Positions 30,539 through 41,960 of a stretch of 64,000 bases of DNA are shown here, in pieces. The first letter of the stretch is position 1. The number at the start of each line of letters is the position of its first letter. A program made the translations under genes and the position numbers. A model generated the notes under the pieces. The model ran no database searches, was not told where the DNA came from, and saw only the letters and a program-made list of their open reading frames with translations. Origin of the DNA: Spinacia oleracea (lineage: Eukaryota > Streptophyta > Magnoliopsida > Caryophyllales > Amaranthaceae); the NCBI RefSeq assembly GCF_020520425.1, contig NC_079492.1, forward strand, positions 111,883,157-111,947,156, in the 5' to 3' direction.

Positions 30539-31984
30539 CTGTATTATAACAAAATTAAAGAATTATTCAATTGCAATAAAATATACACCATACAACAGAA
30601 CTCTAGTATGGATTCTATGGAATATTTTTAAAAACAAACGCAACATTTAACTAGCATATTTGGGTTGATATCAGCATCAATATTGACCTAAGGCACCCAA
30701 ACACTTGCCCAAGCCTCTGGTCTCTCCAAATTCCTCAAAGTCCCCATTAGTTGTTTCCTTCGGCTAAATTCCCCTATAACGACTCAATGAACCTTCTACT
30801 TTCGCACTTGCTAGTGTATAACTTCAACTTGATATCTTCAATACCAAATACCAATAAGTAAAGATTATAAAAAAGTTATATTGAGATGAATTTAACAAAA
30901 TTTCACATGACTATATTTTTTTACTTAAATATAAATCGCTAATGACAGTCAAATTACAGTATGTGAATAGCGCAAAAAATTAGAAACGTCACAACTAAAT
31001 AAAAATGGAGGAAGTATAACATAGATATGATGGATTAACAACGTTTAAAACAAAAACAACGAGTATGATACAATTTGAACGTGCTTGGAAATAAATTACA
31101 GAAAATAAGTCGAGATAGAATGAGTACATAAAGTTATGCAGGCGGTAAAATAACACCACCATACAGAATAATTTTGGAAACTGTTTGTTAAAAACAAACC
31201 AAAAGCTTCATAAAGCACATCTCCCAAAGGATTTTTCTCTAAAATACTCCATACATCTCTGACAATGAAAAGGCATTGTCCATTAATAACTAGATACGCC
31301 TTAGATCCTTTCCTCAATAGAACACATTTGCAATGCTACTATACACAGAGTAGGAAACGGTGAATAACTATTTAGGTATGTTGGATTCTCTACAAATCAA
31401 GTGGCTATTGTGTTATTGATTCAGGTACGTTGGTGATGCTGCTGCAATTTTTTTTATATCAGCCTGCAGTTGTTTTATATATTAGCCTGCTAAAGTACTT
31501 ATGATGAAGGCATCATTGATTAATGTTTGCCATGCCCAAGTGATAAAGTCCTTTTGCTACAACTCAAAAGCTATCAGTCCACAGTCCTAGGGAAACAAAT
31601 ATATTGTAACTAGCTTAAACTGTACGCATACAATCTCTATGCATTCGATTATATAAGAGGTGAACTCTACATGTATACAATTCACTTGAAGGCCATCCAT
31701 CCATCAAAGTTATGCTAGTTAAGTCTAAGAGTGAAGAAATTCCTACCTATTCTACCATATTTCCAATATAAGTTCATACTCAGAGGACAAATGGCTAGCT
31801 AATACACAACGGGAATGCACCAATATCTCATACAGAACAGAACAAAAAAGCAACCAACCAAATATGAAAGTTGTTTAGTTTATATTTATAAACTTTTGAT
31901 CGATTACTGCAAACAATGTCAACTTAGGACAAGTTGACAAGCAGACTGCAGATATCATCTTCAGAGAGAGAGTAGCAATAGTAC
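30539..31984 (-). other. E2 intron-like or unassigned sequence
   Basis: No recognisable exon between the IPMS and kinesin fragments. Frames here are short and without motifs. A sequence near 30740-30780 (TATAACGACTCAATGA) echoes the array unit and may be a stray piece of it. Confidence 0.45.
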
Positions 31985-32309
31985 CTTCTCTTGGAGATTT
32001 CTGTAGATATGCTCTCTTGCAGAAAGTCTTAGCTGCAAAGATTGTACATTGTCCTGCAGTTTCTTTGCTTCTTTTTCATCATGCTTTGATTTCTTAGCCT
32101 GTTGAAAGAAATACGAGCATAAACAACAGGCAAAACTCAACAACGATATTATTCTAAAAAATTCTCATAGAACATACCAGATACTTACACTTGAGAAGCT
32201 CAGAAAAATCTGCCTGCTTGCGAGCTGGACCATATTTGATTCCCTTGACTCGACTAGCAAAGTTCAGGGAGCATAAAGTCTCCCCCAAGTCTGCAGCGCT
32301 AGGACTAAT
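31985..32309 (-). pseudogene. Captured kinesin-14 fragment (2 exons)
   Basis: On the minus strand, exon-like blocks 32309-32189 and 32098-31985 read ISPSAADLGETLCSLNFASR with VKGIKYGPARKQADFSELLK, and then AKKSKHDEKEAKKLQDNVQS with LQLRLSAREHIYRNLQEKV. The first is the end of a kinesin motor domain (the LGETLCSLNFASRV motif), the second the coiled-coil that follows it in plant KIN-14 motors. Acceptors and donors are intact and no stop is seen. The ATP-binding P-loop part of the motor is missing. It lies upstream of the IPMS fragment in element direction. Confidence 0.87.
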
Positions 32310-33984
32310 CTGATAAATAAGATTGGGAAATCATAGGGGGTGAAAACAAAAGAAATTGATGGACACCAGAAGCCAATTAATCAAACAAAAAAGGGGTATC
32401 ACCTGCACTCCACATCTCAATAGCAGCTTTCTCATCAACGTTTCCTAGAGGAGGAATATTAGATAAGATGAAGTGGATCTTCTTTATCGAGCACTCTAAG
32501 CTGTTACGGAGAAAATGGTAAAAAAAGATCAGAAAACTAACATATCTAACTTATGAATTAAGCATGTAGTCAATCTCGTCACAGGCTCACAAAGCAAGCT
32601 ATAAGTACGTTTGCATAACTGGTTTCAAAGCCTTGAATTTCAATACCAGTTTTGATTTACTTTTTCCGGCAATAATTATCTGGATTAACACAGATATTCT
32701 GCAATGTTCGAAGGAACGGACACACTATGAAAAATTTCCCCTTTCCTTCCCAGGGAACACGGTCAAAACCAGTACTTGAACAAACTATGCCTATTCTTTT
32801 CTTTTTTTCCTTACTTTGTGTGTGTGTGTATGGGGGGGGGGGTGTTTAATTAAAGAATGCATTTTTTGGTTTGATAACCAACACAACTTACAGAAACATT
32901 TGAGAGGATATCACAAATCAACTGGATTTATTTTAAATCATTGAAAATACCAGAGTACATAGTTGACTATAAATAAGAATCTTAAAAATGTGAAGGCAAA
33001 TAATATAACGAAGTTAAAATAAATTATGCTTCTCCATATGCAAGTTTGTCATAAGCACCAAACCATAGGTGACAACCCAAAATAAAAACCAAATGAAAAA
33101 AAGTCCTGGACTAATCAGAGGCTTGGTCCATTTCCCCTATAATATCGAAATCTAGCAAGAGGGAGGCACCAGAAAAATCTTGCCTACTGATGCAGAATGA
33201 GCGCAGGAAACTGCAGGACCAAACTATAAAGTCATAGTAATTAAAACCGAGATAAGAAACTAGGACCATCGGACAAGGATAACTTTCCAACCATGTGAAA
33301 GGGGAAGAACGATTTAAAAGATGAGTTAAGATCCAAAAGGACAAAACAGACTACTAGTATAACAATATGACACACTTCTTGGTAAGTAAAGTGTTGCATA
33401 TCCAATAACAAATGGATAAAACTAAACCAATGAAAGAAAACTAGGTAATGGGTTAAATAACAAAAAACATATAACTACTCATCTCAAATTCAGAAGATTT
33501 AAGGTGTAACTGCACTAGGTGATCAGAGTTACAACCACCTATCTGAAATTCACGGGCAAAATGGCTAATGGGTGAATAATGCTGTCAATAGATTTTGATT
33601 AGCTACACGAGGTACAAGATACAGGAAATAATTTCTGCAGAAGTGAGAATTACAAACTAACCTTGCCTTTGAATCATCTCCACCTTTAATCACAACATTA
33701 TCACCTAGAATAAATTAGGTAAAGTGTTTGAAAACTACATTGAAATTTAACAGACCATAGTGGATAAGATCAGTGGTTAACAAGAACACACATAAAGGGA
33801 GAAAATCAGGTACCTGTACTATTGTCTGACTCCAGTGATTCGCATAGTTTTTCAACAGTAATGAAGGTAAAGTAACTGCACTAAAATTTTCTAACATAAA
33901 CGACAGAACCAAAAGGTCCAAAACCCATCATATAAATTCAAACAGTCTCCTGTAAAGTCATGATGCGTCTGTTCCTTCCCAATC
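32310..33984 (-). other. E2 region with unassigned exon-like pieces
   Basis: On the minus strand, short open pieces with plausible splice borders occur near 33860-33810 (VEKLCESLESDNST), 33710-33662 (DNVVIKGGDDSKA) and 32460-32403 (IPPLGNVDEKAAIEMWSAG). They look coding but I cannot name the gene. A run of about 11 G residues sits at 32831-32842. The rest is intron-like. Confidence 0.4.
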
Positions 33985-34540
33985 TAAAACCCTAAAAACA
34001 AATTGAACAAACAAATTGAACAAACCCTAAAAACGAATTGAACAAACGAATTGAACCCTAAAAACGAATTGAAAAAACGAATTGAACAAACCCTAAAAAA
34101 GAATTGAACAAACGCACAGAACCCTGAAAACGAATTGACCAAACCCTGATTCTTAAAACGAAAATCAGATAAACGAATTGAGCAAACCTAAAAGAGGGGA
34201 CATGGAAGATTACTAGCCGCGGCGAAGAGGTTGACGGAAAATAGGACGCGAGCAACTTTCTTTCTTGAAACCACCGGCGCGAGCAAGCTAAGTATTTCCT
34301 TGGAACCAACGGCTGAGCAAGCTAATAGGTGGCGACTGGCGAGTAGGCCAGAACCACCGATGAAGAAGCTAGATTGACGATGAAGGGACAGTTTTTTTTT
34401 TTGAGGGGACGACGCAGGGAAAGTTAAGGGAGAAGGAGGGAGTTGAGCGCGATAGATGTTTAATTTGTTTTGAATTAGTTTCAACGAATGTTGCAGCGAA
34501 ATTTTTTTTACCCGAGTTATTGTAGGGGGCTTTAACATGT
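33985..34540 (-). other. E2 leader block shared with E1
   Basis: Reverse-oriented match to 13640-14180, including the GC-richer part and the AAAAACGAATTGAACAAAC repeats (about 33990-34150). The two copies stay similar over 500 bp while the cargo next to them is unrelated, so the leader is element backbone. Confidence 0.7.
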
Positions 34541-34645
34541 ACGCTGCAATAAAAACGAGCTATTGCAGGGGGCTTTTAAAATGTACGCTGCAACAAATTT
34601 TTTGTAGGGAACAATTAAATTGTACGCTGCAATAACCCTTTAAAG

Positions 34646-36321
34646 TAGGGCTGAGCAAAACTATTTGAAAATCCGAAAATCCGAAAATCCGAGCCGTATT
34701 TGATCCGATTTTTTGGATATCCGATCCGAAAAATAATTTCAAATCAGATATCCGATCCAAAAAATTGGATATCAAATACCAATTCGGATATTGAATTTAG
34801 CATTTTCGGATATCCGATATCCGAAATATTATTCGAACTTTTGAGAAAATATCAAAATATTATCATAGCCCACAATGTACAAGCCCAATATCCCACACAT
34901 CTTTTTTCCCACCTCCCAAGCCCAACTTCACTTTGCGCACTTTCTTCACCACAACAACTTTACTGACATACTAGTAGTCATACATAAGGTCCATAAGGAA
35001 AACACAAAAGAATAGTTCTTCAACTTCTCTCACTAGAATGTAAACCCTAGGAAAAAATCTATGGCTTAGCCGCCACCCTCCCTAATGACTCATGAGGCAA
35101 ATCCATCCGTATAATCAAATTTTCTAGTCTAACCTTAGCATCCTCCGCACCATATTTGGTCGACTTTTCTTTCCCGAAATTCCTAGTCTCGGATATGAAG
35201 TAGTCGGTAGAAAATGGGTAATTTTCGCCAAAGACCAAGTCTCCACCGCCACTTTGAATTTGTACATTTGTATTGAATTGTTCATGCCGTAATTTTCGTA
35301 GCTAGCTTTTGTAATATTTTAGGTAGTTTCATGTTTTCGCTTTCAGCGCGTCTCCTGTGAGACCAGTCACACCATCAACTTGATGGTGTGACGAGCGCGA
35401 AACCAATAGCGCACCTCCCCTAAAACTATAAAAAAAAAGTAACAGATCTAAACTATAGAAGTAACATACCTAAACTAAAAAAGTACCTCCTCTAAAATTA
35501 TTAAAAAAAAAAAAATTAACATACCTAAACTAAAAATGTACCTCCCCTAAAACTATTCCGTATAAAAAAAAAAGTAACATGTCTAAACTATAGAAGTAAC
35601 ATACCTAAACTAAAAAAGTACCTCATCTAAAATTATATATAAAAAAAAAAGTAACATGTCTAAACTATAAAAGTAATACATAAACTAAAAAGGTACCTCC
35701 CTTAAAACTAACCCGTACAAAAAAAGTAACATGTCTAAACTATAGAAGTAACATACCTAAACTAAAAAGGTACCTCCCTTAAAACTACTCTGTATAAGAA
35801 AAAGTAACATGTCTAAACTATAGAAGTAACATACCTAAACTAAAAAAAGTACCTCCTCTAAAATTATAAAAAAAAAGTAACATGTCTAAACTATAGAAGT
35901 AACATACCTAAATTCGCAAGTGTGAACTGGTCTCACCATCAGTTGATGGTGAGGACAGTCTCATATAAGAATTTGGGTTTCGCTTTTGGTTAGTTCTAGA
36001 TGTGGAATTTGTAATCTATGTACTTTAATATATAAATGATAAATTTTGTGTTACAAGTATATAAGCAAATTTCAAGTTTGGATTAATTGTATAAAGTTGT
36101 TGTAATGAAAAAGTAAGAATACAACCAAAGAATTGATAGAACGCTAAAGTGATGGATATCCGATATCCGACAATACCCGATTCGAAAATTTCGGATACCC
36201 GAATATCGGATATTCGAAAATTTCGGATCAGATACGGATATCAGATATTTGATTTTTTTGATACGGATATCCGATCCGAAACGTGATTTCGGATCGGATA
36301 TCCGATCCGTGCTCAGCCCTA
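34646..36321. mobile_element. hAT-type element inserted in E2
   Basis: The termini TAGGGCTGAGCA and TGCTCAGCCCTA are flanked by CTTTAAAG at 34638-34645 and 36322-36329. An 8-bp TSD with this terminus is typical of hAT elements. It is 1676 bp with no transposase. Inner flanks on both sides are dense in ATCCGATATCCGA-like repeats, which form long subterminal inverted repeats. The interior contains another insertion (35344-35977). Removing the hAT restores the E2 left subterminal region as seen in E1. Confidence 0.93.
35344..35977. mobile_element. Foldback or Mutator-like element inside the hAT
   Basis: TTTCGCTTT at 35335-35343 and 35978-35986 makes a 9-bp direct repeat, the size made by Mutator-type transposases. 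Each end carries an inverted block in which GAGACC precedes CACCATCAAC-TTGATGGTG, itself a palindrome. The terminal ten bases do not match well, so the class is uncertain. The interior is a tandem array (35400-35920) with a period of about 90-100 bp built from AAGTAACATGTCTAAACTAT and ACCTAAACTAAAAAAGTACC. Confidence 0.6.
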
Positions 36322-36329
36322 CTTTAAAG

Positions 36330-36408
36330 GGTTTGACCCGCGTTGACCGACTGGTTGTTGAAGCGTATTAATACATGTACGCTGCAATAGGGGTTTTTTC
36401 TACTAGTG
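36330..36408 (-). repeat. E2 left terminus
   Basis: Reverse complement of the E1 left end: GACCGACTGGTTGTTG, then the ACATGTACGCTGCAATAGGGG block and the terminal repeat. The rest of the left subterminal region lies on the other side of the hAT (34485-34637). Confidence 0.9.
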
Positions 36409-36521
36409 AAAGTTCATTCAGACAAGGTATTATATGATTGGGCCTTGATAAAGAATGCATGATTTGTCTGTATTACCTTTTGTTGAGTGCTCCTCATTTT
36501 TCTTATGGATTATCTCTGCAG

Positions 36522-36609
36522 CAAAGGATTTCCCTTCAGTTCAGAAGAAGGTGGCAGAGCTGATCAAAGGAAAGATTCTGGTTGGCCATGCTTTGCGTAA
36601 TGATTTCAA
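36522..36609 (+). pseudogene. Captured RNA exonuclease 4-like exon
   Basis: After an acceptor (CTCTGCAG) the frame reads AKDFPSVQKKVAELIKGK followed by ILVGHALRNDFK. This matches the DEDDh exonuclease of REXO4/REX4 proteins; GHALxND is the Exo II motif with its catalytic Asp. REX4-type enzymes trim ribosomal RNA in the nucleolus. Past DFK the sequence no longer matches the family, although a donor follows at 36648. Only this piece is found. Confidence 0.8.
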
Positions 36610-38498
36610 GAGTAGTTTCCCTTCGGTGGGACTCCACAATTGCACAAGTAATATTTATTGATTCCATCTGCTTCCGTCTGAAATCTGATCACTTTACTAA
36701 TCAACACATTCATTCTATTTTTGTTTGCTGTAGTTAGAAGTAGTAATTAGAGAACTTAGATCCTCTTGTCAGACTAAATGCAAGAGGCCACTGCTGTAGC
36801 CTGTTTAGAAGTAAAATTTCTCTGCGAGTAATGGTCTGTGTAAGTTAATATGCAAGATATAAATAACTTACACAGTACATATTCACTGTTTGTTTTAATC
36901 TTTTAATCTTTTCCGGTTGAATTCCTGATCTTTTTGTTGTACCAATGTTGTTGATATTGGTGCTTGATATTACTTCGTAGATAGCCTTAGTTATACCCTC
37001 TCTGTCAAAGTTGTGTTTAGTTTAAGTGCTATTCTTAGAAATTGGTAATTGCAAATTGAGATTCGTATTAACATGAATCTGACGCAAAGCATATGAAGAT
37101 AATTGGTGATGGGCCTGAAGACTTGACAGGTCATTCTCGGTTTGGGTCAGCTTGATCATCTCCTGCTGCTTGCAGTGTAGTGCAACTTTGATTGCCATGC
37201 TTGCTAGTGTAATCGGCTTTAAATTACGAGTAGACTGCTTTTGAAGTTTGCTAAAGATTAACTGTAGAACTTTGTTATTAAATCATTGTATAGGCTACAT
37301 AAATAGCATGATGTTAATATGCAAACTTTTCACTTCCCTTTCATATCTCATTGGTCTTCATCAAGTACTTACTTTGTAGTTTTATCACTTTATGTAAACT
37401 AATGAATTAGGCAAGAAATCAAATCACACATCAGGTAGTGCTGTAATTTAGTTGTTTGAATCTATTGTGACTATGAAGTGATCCGGCCGGGATAGTTCTT
37501 TGATTGTGAATGTATTGGGAAATCATAGAGTGCAATGTCAATGCATTGCTAGTTGTCTTTACAAATGAGGCTGGGATAGTTCTTTGATTTCTAGTGCTAA
37601 TAATTGTGTCGATAAGTATTATTTGAGTATGTTTAATTGTTTATCTATGTTCTATCTCTTGCAACTGCATTACAGCTTGAATTGGAGATTCGATTTTTCT
37701 TAAGTTCTGTTGTGGAAAATGGGGATTTGATGGCTATATATTCTTTGGACTTGTGGGGGAGTTCAGATAGTCAATGTTTATGAAATATTTTCTGAGTCTT
37801 ATGGGGAAGTTAGCTAACTGCTGTTGTGTCTTTTTTATACTTGTTTATACTAATGACAATAAAAAAATGAAATCATATTCAGTGCTGTTTCCCCCTCTTA
37901 TGTGGCACATGAGTTGGTGTGAACCTAGCGTTGTAAAGCCCAGATATACCACATGGCCAATGCTAACTAATACAAAAGATTGATTTAATTTAGTGTGGTT
38001 TAAGGAGGATACCAAAAAGATAAATAAAGATTTACTGAAACTTGAAGTTGCATGGGACAGTGCAAGCTTGTGAGCACTTTCTACATGATGGTTTCCTGGT
38101 TTGATATGTGTAATGCTGTAGCCTTCTCTTTCTCTCAATCTCCTAAGGTTATTCTATTGGGATCCCATAATTGCTTCTTTTATATGGATAAGCTTCTGTA
38201 AGCTGCTGAATTCAATTCTTGAGACCTTATTTCTTAGCCTAGTGACAGACTATTTATCTTTATGTACAGATGAAATACACTTTTGAAAATATGCTATATT
38301 TTGCTTTGAGATATTGGACTGCAAAAATAAGCTAGTTCTCTTCACCTTTTATGCATGTTGGAAAAAATAATGATGATTGTTTTCATTCTTGATTCTAATG
38401 GTATCTGTGGTTCCTTAGTTCTTATGGTTTGTTGGTGATAAATTTATAAGTTGGTTTGATTCTTGTATATTGTTCTGAATTGCTAAAATCTCTATCAG
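36610..38498 (+). other. E3 intron-like sequence
   Basis: T-rich sequence without a recognisable exon between the exonuclease piece and the next exon-like block. A phrase (GGGATAGTTCTTTGATT) occurs at about 37488 and 37570, a small duplication. Confidence 0.5.
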
Positions 38499-38667
38499 GT
38501 ATGAGTTTAAAACAAATCATGGAGAATGGATCACTTCAGTAAAACCAAATTTTGGGGATAATGTATCCGGACGTGTTCGTACAGCAATCAAGTCAGTACC
38601 TCGGGATGTAAAAGTTCTGTATAAAGTGAGGACCGAATTGCGTTCTGCATTACAAAACCTTCTAAAG
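38499..38667 (+). pseudogene. Captured exon-like fragment, unknown gene
   Basis: Bounded by CTATCAG and AAGGTATATTG. The open frame reads YEFKTNHGEWITSVKPNFGD, then NVSGRVRTAIKSVPRDVKVL and YKVRTELRSALQNLLK. It has ordinary protein character but I cannot place it. A further piece at about 39132-39211 (NMNSESQNPPKRTQTLPSR) follows after the MITE and may belong to the same gene; it then meets a stop. Confidence 0.5.
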
Positions 38668-38813
38668 GTATATTGAGCTTTTAATAACTTGTGTTGAACT
38701 TGACCCAAATGACTTATTTTCCATGTCTGTACGTGGATGAAAAATCTTTCTTGTCCCTTATGGAACAACAGCTAGTTAGCAACATACTGCTCCAGGTTCC
38801 TACCAGTGTATAA

Positions 38814-39085
38814 AAAGGTGCGCCTAGGCTCTGAGGCGCAAGGCGATTGGAGCCAGCGCCTTTGATTGTCTAGGCGAGGCGATTCCGATGAGGCGCACCT
38901 AAGGCGCAAAAAGGCGCACTTTGAGGCGCAAAAGGCGCAAAAAAGGCGCACATACCCTGGCACACACCATTTTTTCACTTTTTTTTTACTTTTTATTAGG
39001 GCGCCTCACTTCAATGAGGCGTACCGAGGCGCGCCGCTGGGAACTCCAAATCGCCTTGTTGCGCCTTGAGCCTTTTTATACATTG
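38814..39085. mobile_element. hAT-type MITE (272 bp)
   Basis: The ends CAGTGTATAAAAAGG and CCTTTTTATACATTG are inverted repeats with one mismatch. The flanks GTTCCTAC (38806-38813) and GTCCCTAC (39086-39093) match at seven of eight bases, an aged 8-bp TSD. The interior is dense in AGGCGCA words on both strands. Similar AGGCGC-rich repeats are common in plant genomes. Confidence 0.8.
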
Positions 39086-39494
39086 GTCCCTACTCCAATC
39101 AAGTTGGTGGTTCTAATCTTTCCTGTCCACAGATTACCTCAACTGGCAATATGAATTCAGAGTCTCAAAATCCACCCAAAAGAACGCAAACACTGCCATC
39201 TAGAGTTGGTTAAGGCTCATCAGAGGTCGAGGTTGACAAAAACCAACACTATCAGTCTACATTACAATTTGCTGCCAGTCTTCTCCTTCAAATACAACAG
39301 CAACAACAGTAGCAGCAGGCAAGTCCTCATATGGGAAACCAGCTGTGAGATTTTCATAGGTAAGTACATGTCATATGGGAAACCAGCATCAGCAGGGAAG
39401 TCAGAAATGAACAAAGTACACGTACTTCTAGAATTATGATGGTGTAAATTATGCACTTTGTGATAAACGGTTAAATGGATAACGGTTTTTGCAG

Positions 39495-40204
39495 GTTATT
39501 AGAGTTCATGAAGAGTTTTTCCTTCCTGGTGAAATAATTTTGGAGCAAGGAAATGTAGTAGATCAACTTTATTTCATATGCCATGGATTGCTAGTATGTT
39601 GCAATGCTACTGTGTTTCTGTTTTCTTCTATCCTGTTGATTTCTTTTCATAAATTTGATAGAGTTTGTAGGACTTGTTCGATATACCCGTTGCTTTTGTT
39701 CAACAGGAGGAGGTTGGCATAGGGCAAGATGGATCAGAACAGACGATATCACTTCTTGAACCTAACAACACATTTGGACAAATTTCCATTTTTTGCAACG
39801 TTCCTCATCCTAGTATAGTCGGAGTTCTTGAACTCTGCCGGCTTCTGCGGAATGACAAAGAGTCATTGAGTAATATTATTGATATTTACTTTTATGACTG
39901 TAAAAAAATATAAGACCATCTCCTTGAGGTAATTAGAGCATTCAACCTGCATCCACTTCTTTGAGTTATGTTGTATGAAGTCAATTACTGACACTAAAGT
40001 TTGACGTGGCAGGGAAATAATAATGGGAAATACAACTTGAAGCAAGTTGAATCTGATATTGCATCTCATATAGCAAAGCAAGAATCAAAACTTGCTCTGA
40101 AAGTAAACAATGCTACACACCATGGTGATCTTTATCAACTAAAGAGTTTGCTTAATCCTGGAGCTGATCTAAAGAAGATAGATTACAATGGAAGATCTCC
40201 ACTG
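39495..40204 (+). pseudogene. Captured outward K+ channel fragment (SKOR/GORK type, 3 exons)
   Basis: Exon-like blocks lie at 39495-39593, 39707-39928 and 40013-40204. They read VIRVHEEFFLPGEIILEQGN and VVDQLYFICHGLL; EEVGIGQDGSEQTISLLEPN, NTFGQISIFCNV and VLELCRLLRNDKESL; and LKQVESDIASHIAKQESKLA with HHGDLYQLKSLLNPGADLKK and GRSPL. This is the cyclic-nucleotide-binding-like domain followed by the first ankyrin repeat of plant Shaker outward rectifiers such as SKOR and GORK. The phosphate-binding cassette is altered (FGQISIF). A nonsense codon lies at 39911-39913. Voltage sensor and pore are absent. Confidence 0.92.
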
Positions 40205-40399
40205 GTATGACTTTTAAGCCTTTTTTTTATTGTTTAAAAAGTCTAGAAATTTGCATCAAGGATTAAAGGGAATAGGTATTTAGCTCCAATATCGAACACC
40301 GACCACATCATCGATCCAATAACAGTAACTGAGCAAGTGAATAACGGGAATAGGCTTTGATGTGACTAATTTCAAAATTGTTTTGCAGACTTAGAAGTA

Positions 40400-40882
40400 G
40401 GTGAGAATATTTTAGTCAAAATATGACATATAACGATCAAACGAGACTAAAATAACATTTTCGTTCCCAACTTTGAACTAAAGAACCTAAGGACTCATTT
40501 CAAACTTATTACATGATTAATATGCTTAGTTTAAAGTTTTCAATACTCATTCCAATCTATTTATGCACATTTAAGGCCATTTGGTCGTTATAGGTCATAT
40601 TTAGGCTAAAATGACATTTTCGCTCCCAACTTTGAACTAACGAACCTAAGAACTCATTTCAAATTTACTACATGATTCATATGATTAGTTTTAACTTTCC
40701 AAGACTCAATCCAATCTATTTATACACATTTGAGACTTGTTTGGCCATTATAGGTCATATTTAGGCAAAAATGACATTTTCGCTCCCAACTTTGAACTAA
40801 CGAACCCAAGAACTTATTTCAAACTTACTACATGATTTATATGATTAGTTTTAACTTACCAAGACTCTATCCAATCTATTTA
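40400..40882 (+). repeat. About 160-bp tandem array in E3, left part
   Basis: Same unit as E1 and E2, about three copies before the Mutator-type insertion. The last unit is cut at ATCTATTTA. Confidence 0.9.
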
Positions 40883-41951
40883 GGAAAAATTGATAAAGGC
40901 AGTCTGGACTATGGACGTTTATCTTTAAAAGGTCCCAAGTATGGATTATTACTGACTGATCCAAACTAAGGGGGTTGTTTACTTTGCGTGGGTCTTTTTA
41001 CCGGTGACCGGATGTGTAAGTCAAGGATTTTTTTTTTACCCAAAATAAATATTCTTAACTTTTTTCTCTCTCCACCAAATCCACCCCCGCATCCACCGCC
41101 GGCCACCACATTCCTCTCCTCCCTCCTCGCCTCTCACCTTCACGCTGCGCGCAAACTCTCCCCTTCAGCCTCCAGCGCCGGCCCCTTCAGCCTCCACCGC
41201 CGGCAAATAATTATTTTTTTAATTTAATAAAAAAAAATTAAAAACAAGGAGATCTTGTGCACGGCCATTGTCGTTCAAACCTTCTCCGGCGAGAATTGGG
41301 TTGTGGGCGGCGAGATCTGGGTTGGAACCTTCGAACCCCGCCGCGAAATAGAGGGGAGTGTAGGGCGGCTTGTTTGCATCTCCGGCGAGAGGGGAGTGTA
41401 GTGCGGCGAGTTCGCAGCTCCGACGGATATGGTGTGAGCGAGAGGAGAGTGGAGTGCGGCTTCTCCGTTCGGGTTTGCGTTGGACGGAAACCGAGAAGTG
41501 AAAGACAGAAGGGAGATCGGTAAACAGACATGTGGTGGGCGGTGAGATTTTGGGGTCGACGGTTGGGTTTGGTAGCTAGCTAGGGTGGTGGGAGGTTGTT
41601 GCAGGTGGTGTTGCTGAGGGAGGAAGGAGGTAAAAAAAAAATTTAAAATTTAAAATCAAACACCCAAATAACTGGGTGGGTATTTTAAGTGGTTGGTTTT
41701 TTATTTAATGGGTGGGATTTTAGTTAAATGGGTGGGCTTTTTATTAAATGGGTGGATTTGTTTTAAAGTGGCACGTGATTTTTTTAAATGACCCGACACG
41801 TCATCGTCTTCAACTTAGTAAACCGGTCATTTTGGAAAAAGACCCACGCAAAGTCAACAACTCCTTTAGTTGGGACCAGCCAGTAATAATCCGTAGTTGA
41901 GACCTTTTAAATATAAACGTCCATAGTTGGGACTGCCTTTATAAATTTTCC
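40883..41951. mobile_element. Mutator-type element (MULE) in the E3 array
   Basis: The ends GGAAAAATTGATAAAGGCAG and its counterpart form inverted repeats of about 110 bp with some mismatches. ATCTATTTA at 40874-40882 and 41952-41960 is a perfect 9-bp TSD. The element is 1069 bp. The interior is GC-rich at 41070-41210 and 41260-41530 (CCACCGCCGGC-like and GGCGGCGAG-like runs), unlike its surroundings, so it may hold a captured 5' leader, but no protein family is recognisable. No transposase is seen. The array resumes in phase after it. Confidence 0.94.
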
Positions 41952-41960
41952 ATCTATTTA

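Larger units (their letters stand above)
27186..36408 (-). mobile_element. Pack-CACTA element E2 (kinesin and IPMS cargo), nested in E3
   Basis: The 27186 end matches the right end of E1 and E3 reversed, and the 36408 end matches their left end reversed, so E2 lies in minus orientation. It is 9223 bp and flanked by AAA at 27183-27185 and 36409-36411. In element direction: left repeats, hAT insertion, leader, several exon-like blocks, kinesin-14 exons, 2-isopropylmalate synthase exons, array, 3' exon, right palindromes. All recognised cargo is sense with the element. No transposase is seen. It is inserted in the intron-like part of E3. Confidence 0.95.

Noticed and set aside
32831-32842. Poly(G) run (and poly(C) at 14742) as a regulatory quadruplex
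   Set aside because: A single homopolymer run, more simply explained by slippage; no further G-tracts nearby.
33990-34150. AAACCCTAAAAACG repeats as an interstitial telomere
   Set aside because: The unit is a longer word (AAACCCTAAAAACGAATTGAAC) and not TTTAGGG in tandem; it matches the E1 leader.
39495-40204. A functional K+ channel gene
   Set aside because: Only the nucleotide-binding-like domain and first ankyrin repeat are present, with a stop at 39911, inside a transposon.
41257-41531. Arg-rich frames on both strands in the Mutator-type element
   Set aside because: GC-rich sequence lacks stop codons by composition; both strands are open and no motif is found.
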